Program-made: the position numbers and the translations under genes
Notes under the pieces: model-generated
What the model saw: the letters and a program-made list of their open reading frames with translations, nothing else
The model's database searches: none
Told to the model about the DNA's origin: nothing
From: a virus
Virus record (IMG/VR): IMGVR_UViG_3300033571_010858
Location: 1-32,657 of that record
DNA: 32,657 nucleotides
Reading direction: 5' to 3' (one strand)
Part shown: piece by piece, positions 29,481-32,657 of the stretch
Layout: every line of letters begins with the position of its first letter
Position numbering within the stretch: the first letter of the stretch is position 1

Positions 29481-30184
29481 ACCTGTATGTCCTTGGTATC
29501 AAGGTTGACCGATCCCCATGCCCATCCCTTTGTCCATCGAAGCTGGGCCGGAGTTGTTTTCATGTAGTCTGGAACGGCATCCATCATGCAACTGACCGAC
29601 CACGCCTTTGCCCCGTCATAGCTGGCAACTGTCGCTTGGTCCGCGTAGTGGATGTGGCCCATGACGACGTTGCCGTAAATCTTGGCGGCGTTCGTCAGCG
29701 CGCTTTGTCCGGCCGTGTACCCATGAATGAATCGCAGCGGCCCGATTCCAAACACCCCTTCGCGGGCGTTGTATGGGAACATCGTTGAAATCTTGCAATC
29801 GGCAATGTTGTCGATGATGGAATTGCAGAGCTTCCTCAGCGCGCCGTTGACCTTTCCTTGTTCGCGCAGGACATTGAGCCGATGATCGTGGTTGCCCCAC
29901 ATCAGCACGTCGGGATGAATTCGCCGAAGAACCGATATTCCCTTTTCGATGTCCTGATCGACATCTTCGGCGCGTTCGTCATCGGTCGCGCCCTTGCGGA
30001 GCCACCGGAAATCGAACGCATCCCCAAGGTGAATCGTAATGTCGGGCTTGATCTGTGATCGGTGTTCAAGGGCCTTGTCTACCAGCGATTCGGAGACAAG
30101 ATCGCCGTGTGTGTCCGAAATCACAAAGAACGTGATCGTGCGTTTTCCCGTTCCCAAGTGACCCCCTTGCGGCGAATCCGTCAT
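29327..30184 (-). CDS. metallophosphoesterase (calcineurin-like)
   Basis: 285 residues. All core motifs are present: VISDTHGD (Asp 24, His 26), LGDAFD (54-59), GNHDHR (97-102), FIHGY near 154 and GHIH (176-179), so an active two-metal site is expected. Substrate could be DNA ends, cyclic dinucleotides or a phosphoprotein. Phage relatives act as SbcD/Mre11-like nucleases or cNMP/signal phosphatases, and the length suits a single-domain enzyme. The last ~50 residues overlap the winged-helix gene and look non-domain. A good sigma70 promoter lies directly upstream. Confidence 0.85.
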   Translation of the reverse strand: MTDSPQGGHLGTGKRTITFFVISDTHGDLVSESLVDKALEHRSQIKPDITIHLGDAFDFRWLRKGATDDERAEDVDQDIEKGISVLRRIHPDVLMWGNHDHRLNVLREQGKVNGALRKLCNSIIDNIADCKISTMFPYNAREGVFGIGPLRFIHGYTAGQSALTNAAKIYGNVVMGHIHYADQATVASYDGAKAWSVSCMMDAVPDYMKTTPAQLRWTKGWAWGSVNLDTKDIQVWQHSEPLTSKTSASRSQSFLDELTQRDGAWQNSPNVSGWASPEPACSPAD

Positions 30185-30206
30185 ACTCTCAGATCAGAGG
30201 CACATC

Positions 30207-30235
30207 AGTATGGATACACAAATCGTCATTGTCAA
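30207..30235 (-). promoter_or_regulatory. sigma70-type promoter for the metallophosphoesterase
   Basis: Minus strand: TTGACA (30235..30230, perfect), 17-bp spacer, CATACT (30212..30207, 4/6). The start would be near 30200, about 16 bases before ATG 30184. The -10 box overlaps the ATG (30210..30212) of the opposing gene. A weaker plus-strand match (GTGACC 30158..30163, 18 bp, CATACT 30182..30187) could serve that opposing gene. Confidence 0.65.
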
Positions 30236-30431
30236 GGCAGCGGGTGGACCTTTAGACGGAATGGAGGCTGTGTGCGCGATCGAAACGGGCCGGGTTCACT
30301 TCCCTTATAGCGCCTTCGATGACGGCCACACCCACCTTTACGAAGCCGACCCGGCAGCATCTACCGCCCAGATCATGCAGTGGAAGTACCTCGGCGCTGT
30401 AGCCAAGTCTGATACCAAGCCTTCGCCCTGA
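30210..30431 (+). CDS. GGPLDG-type small phage protein
   Basis: 73 residues, on the opposite strand to its neighbours, with AGAGG upstream of ATG 30210. It begins MDTQIVIVKAAGGPLDGMEA and ends near YLGAVAKS. The GGPLDG motif with a later His-x-Tyr (HTHLYEAD) and YLG is a recurrent small domain in phages of high-GC bacteria, function unknown. It diverges from the metallophosphoesterase with 25 bases between ATGs, and its end overlaps the Cys-rich gene below by 59 bases tail to tail. Confidence 0.7.
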   Translation: MDTQIVIVKAAGGPLDGMEAVCAIETGRVHFPYSAFDDGHTHLYEADPAASTAQIMQWKYLGAVAKSDTKPSP

Positions 30432-30735
30432 CGATGCACCCGCAGCCGTCCCACACTTCGGAGACGCACGCGCGGGGCGAGTGGGCATCCCATAGCCAGC
30501 CCTTCAGGCGAAGCCACAGACGCACAGGGAAGGGCACGCCGTACCACCGGACACCAAGGAACCGCGTTTGCCCAGGCCCGGCGTAATGCTTCCCCAGCGG
30601 GCAGTGCGGCTTGCCCATCGCCGTGAGCTGGACGAGCTGCGTGGTAGACCGCCCGCACCACCGGGGGCACGCGGCGCACATCGCCGCGATGGTAGCGGGA
30701 GATACCTTCGTCGATGATGAACATCCGCAGGTCAC
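30373..30735 (-). CDS. small Cys-rich protein, 120 residues
   Basis: GTG 30735 lies in a GTGA overlap with the methyltransferase stop, with GGAGG seven bases upstream; the longer frame from 30780 is a shadow. The product has TCGCSSS, MCAACPRWCG, HCPLGKH and CGCIV. These form several CxC/CxxC groups, with the PHCPLGKH piece typical of a zinc knuckle. Trp-rich segments (RWYGVPFPVRLWLRLKGWLW) resemble a small beta domain. Convergent to the GGPLDG gene. Family unknown. Confidence 0.6.
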   Translation of the reverse strand: MTCGCSSSTKVSPATIAAMCAACPRWCGRSTTQLVQLTAMGKPHCPLGKHYAGPGQTRFLGVRWYGVPFPVRLWLRLKGWLWDAHSPRACVSEVWDGCGCIVRAKAWYQTWLQRRGTSTA

Positions 30736-31382
30736 TGTGCAGCCTCCGCTTCCACGATCCTCTTCTTCGCAATCTCGCAATACCCGGCGTCAAGTTCGAT
30801 GCCGATGAACTTGCGGCCCGTCTTGATGGCGGCTACGCCCGTGGTGCCGGAGCCCATGAATGGGTCGAGGACTGCGGCTTTGTCTGGAGCAACCCTCACA
30901 AGCCGCTCCATCAGCGCCACGGGTTTTGTGGCCGGGTGATTCCACGCATTGCGGCCCCCAGTGCTTTCGGTCAACACGTCACGCGCAAATCCGTCTTGTC
31001 GCTTCGGCAGCGACCAGCAGTAAATTGGGTGCCACTTGAAAAACACCCCATTTTTGCGAGATCCGCTAAGCGAAAACTTAGGTGCCCAAATCAGAACTCT
31101 GTGTGGATTTATGGCGTTCAAGTCCCTCTGCATCGTAGGAGACGCACCAAACCACAGCACCGGGCCAGCCGATACACGGGCCATTTCGGATTGCAGTGGG
31201 GCAATGTTTGCGAGCCAATTATCCTCCGAGTCGTCAAACGCTCCGTTGTCTTTGTAATCAACCCCATACGGCGGGTCCGTCACGACGGCATCGACACTGC
31301 CCGCCGCAAGCTGCGGAAGCACCGCCAAGCAGTTGGCGTTGTAGAGAGTCACGCGGTCGGATTGGTAGAACGGTTCGATCAA
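30732..31382 (-). CDS. DNA adenine/cytosine-N4 methyltransferase
   Basis: 216 residues from TTG 31382, which overlaps the Cys-rich tail gene's stop as TTGA and has GGGGGGAT upstream; an ATG downstream would cut off the catalytic motif. Motif IV DPPY is at 36-39 and SAM-binding motif I FMGSGT at 175-180, so motif IV precedes motif I as in the beta class. NPHRVLIWAPKF lies between. With no partner restriction gene it looks like an orphan phage methyltransferase protecting phage DNA or marking it. Target not inferable. Confidence 0.85.
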   Translation of the reverse strand: MIEPFYQSDRVTLYNANCLAVLPQLAAGSVDAVVTDPPYGVDYKDNGAFDDSEDNWLANIAPLQSEMARVSAGPVLWFGASPTMQRDLNAINPHRVLIWAPKFSLSGSRKNGVFFKWHPIYCWSLPKRQDGFARDVLTESTGGRNAWNHPATKPVALMERLVRVAPDKAAVLDPFMGSGTTGVAAIKTGRKFIGIELDAGYCEIAKKRIVEAEAAQ

Positions 31383-32657
31383 AAGAATCCCCCCAGCCCG
31401 CCATCGTTGGTGGCGACAGTCTGAAACTCGGTCGCACAGTTCTTGCAGCAGCCGGGCGAGTTGGACCACTCGACCTCGCGGCGGGTGCGTTCGCTCAGGT
31501 AGTAGGCCCCGTCGTTCGCTTGCGTATACCTCTCCTCTGTATATGCAACGCGATTGCACGCGATGGACACGTTCAGATCCTTGCGTGATTCATTGTTTCG
31601 GGGTGGGAATTCAAGCCCGCCACCGGTGCCGTATATGGCAGGCAAAATTGCTTGACATGGGACAGCGCCAGAACCTTGCCCGGATTCGGTTTCAAATCTC
31701 AGCGGGTTTCCGCACCCGTCAAATGTCTCGCGGTCGATCTGGTATGATGTAGTCCCGCCGACGACGCTGACGCCCGAGTATTTATAACTTCCGGTTTTGG
31801 CCCCCAGCGGGTATCCGTTACAGTTGGCGAGCGGGTCCGCTTGGTAATAGGTGGAGTCAACGAGTAGGCTAAGCGTGCCGTTGGTCTTGTTGCAACATCC
31901 ACACTTGCTTGCTGCGTACCTTGCCAGATCATCGGAAAGCCCGATGGTGTCTCGCCAGTACAGAATCACATGAGCAAGACGCTCACCGCCAAACGCATCA
32001 AAGCTGTTGGGTGGTTCGCAGATGCCTTGGACGCAATCGCAGCACCCGTTGTATCCAATGCTCCGCACTTCAGCTCCGCTGGGCAATGGAACAAGCTGCA
32101 AATCCTGCCCGCTGATCGTGCCGCAAATATCCTGCCCAAACTCCGCAGCCCCGCAGCCATCGTTGTTGATGATGTCGATGGCGTTCTCGTCGATGGGCAC
32201 ATATCCGACCGATCCGTTCTGGCTGCACTCGCATCGCGTGGCGAGCGCGTAGCACGGGCGAGATTCCCCGCAGCGTGGGTCGCTGCATCCGGTCATCACA
32301 TTGGCCGGGTCGATGATCCCCGGTGGGCGGCAGTTGTTGACCGCGTTCGTGGCGTCATAGCACGGGGGCGGCAGTGTCCCGATGGGTTGCGTGCCGTCCG
32401 CCAAGGGGAGCGCGTACAGAATCGACGTATCAACCGTCAGGCAATTGCCATTGGACCGGAACACCGTGCCCGCCGTCGCCAGTGGGTCGTCGGACCAGAT
32501 GTAGCCCACGCACGCTGTCAGCCCGCAGAATTGTTCCCCGCACGTCCTCGCACAATAGAACGTCCGCGGAGCTGGCTCCCCGCAGCAGATCGAACGGCAA
32601 AGGGCCGTGGCGATTCGCCCGGCCCGTACAACGATCTTGCCAGCCTTGACCAGTACC
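31379..32657 (-). CDS. Cys-rich tail protein, joined across the circle end
   Basis: The complete product is 428 residues, starting at 95 on the window's left end and reading through the 87-bp overlap; a GTG at 32509 is only internal. About 31 Cys (7 percent) are spread along its length, many paired (CSDPRCGESRPC, CCDCVQGIC, CGCCNK, CCKNC). Pro/Gly-rich turns and short strands dominate, with no signal peptide. The density suggests metal sites or disulfides in a stable extracellular distal tail/fibre part. It follows the beta-rich fibre gene and overlaps the methyltransferase TTG. No family recognised. Confidence 0.75.
   Translation of the reverse strand, partial: VLVKAGKIVVRAGRIATALCRSICCGEPAPRTFYCARTCGEQFCGLTACVGYIWSDDPLATAGTVFRSNGNCLTVDTSILYALPLADGTQPIGTLPPPCYDATNAVNNCRPPGIIDPANVMTGCSDPRCGESRPCYALATRCECSQNGSVGYVPIDENAIDIINNDGCGAAEFGQDICGTISGQDLQLVPLPSGAEVRSIGYNGCCDCVQGICEPPNSFDAFGGERLAHVILYWRDTIGLSDDLARYAASKCGCCNKTNGTLSLLVDSTYYQADPLANCNGYPLGAKTGSYKYSGVSVVGGTTSYQIDRETFDGCGNPLRFETESGQGSGAVPCQAILPAIYGTGGGLEFPPRNNESRKDLNVSIACNRVAYTEERYTQANDGAYYLSERTRREVEWSNSPGCCKNCATEFQTVATNDGGLGGFF
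32571..32657. repeat. terminal direct repeat, right copy
   Basis: Exact copy of 1..87. It continues the Cys-rich reading frame on the minus strand without any gap. This is the overlap expected when a circular assembly is written out linearly, so it should be counted once. Confidence 0.95.

Noticed and set aside
30338-30793. 151-codon alternative minus frame over the Cys-rich gene
   Set aside because: The other frame (30373..30735) has a GTGA overlap, GGAGG and organised Cys pairs; this one has none.

Overview
The window is one complete circular phage genome. Its first 87 bases recur exactly as its last 87 (1..87 = 32571..32657), so the unit is 32,570 bp, cut open inside a gene. It has a full siphovirus head-tail gene set, a tyrosine integrase and an attP-like tRNA fragment, so it looks like a temperate tailed dsDNA phage. 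The DNA is GC-rich and ribosome binding sites are strong GGAGG types. The integrase style (ALSSAEFDRL box, HYTDPRLM around the catalytic Tyr) recalls integrases of Planctomycetota. A lipoprotein that may be a spanin points to a double-membrane host. The host assignment is inference only.

Almost everything is on the minus strand and should be read from high to low coordinates. Late module (16188 down to 95, then across the junction to 31379): a LamG/SGNH fibre or esterase, small and large terminase, a portal-MuF fusion, HK97-type protease and major capsid protein, two decoration-like proteins, the connector, stopper, gp10-like and tail-terminator proteins, the major tail protein, a short tape measure, distal tail proteins, a beta-rich fibre protein, and a 428-residue protein with about 31 cysteines that spans the junction. 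A TTGA overlap joins that last gene to an adenine/cytosine-N4 type methyltransferase (31382) and a small Cys-rich gene.

Region 30.4-27.1 kb: a near-consensus sigma70 promoter (30235..30207) fires through the start codon of the opposing GGPLDG gene into a metallophosphoesterase. Next come a winged-helix protein, a DUF6378-like protein, an HExxH metallopeptidase, a coiled-coil lipoprotein (candidate unimolecular spanin), zinc-finger-like proteins and a holin-like membrane protein. No conventional endolysin is recognisable.

Region 27.0-25.6 kb: the integrase with its own promoter candidate. Its last ~145 codons overlap attP and dense inverted and direct repeats.

Region 25.6-16.3 kb: an operon of about 26 small genes, nearly all coupled by ATGA, GTGA or TGATG overlaps. 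It holds a Sak4-like ATPase with an SSB-like partner, a replication initiator with an intragenic iteron origin, a DGQHR/ParB-like protein, a sigma-region-4-like HTH protein, a PDDEXK nuclease, a C5-methyltransferase-like protein and many orphans. It ends at a 52-codon gene and an intrinsic terminator (16247..16280), directly before the late module.

Only two genes that I accept lie on the plus strand: 3472..3684, a membrane peptide in the slot where tail chaperones usually sit, and 30210..30431. There is no gene-free stretch longer than about 300 bases. The longest, around 23123..23412, holds a probable 56-codon gene and a hairpin covering its ribosome binding site.
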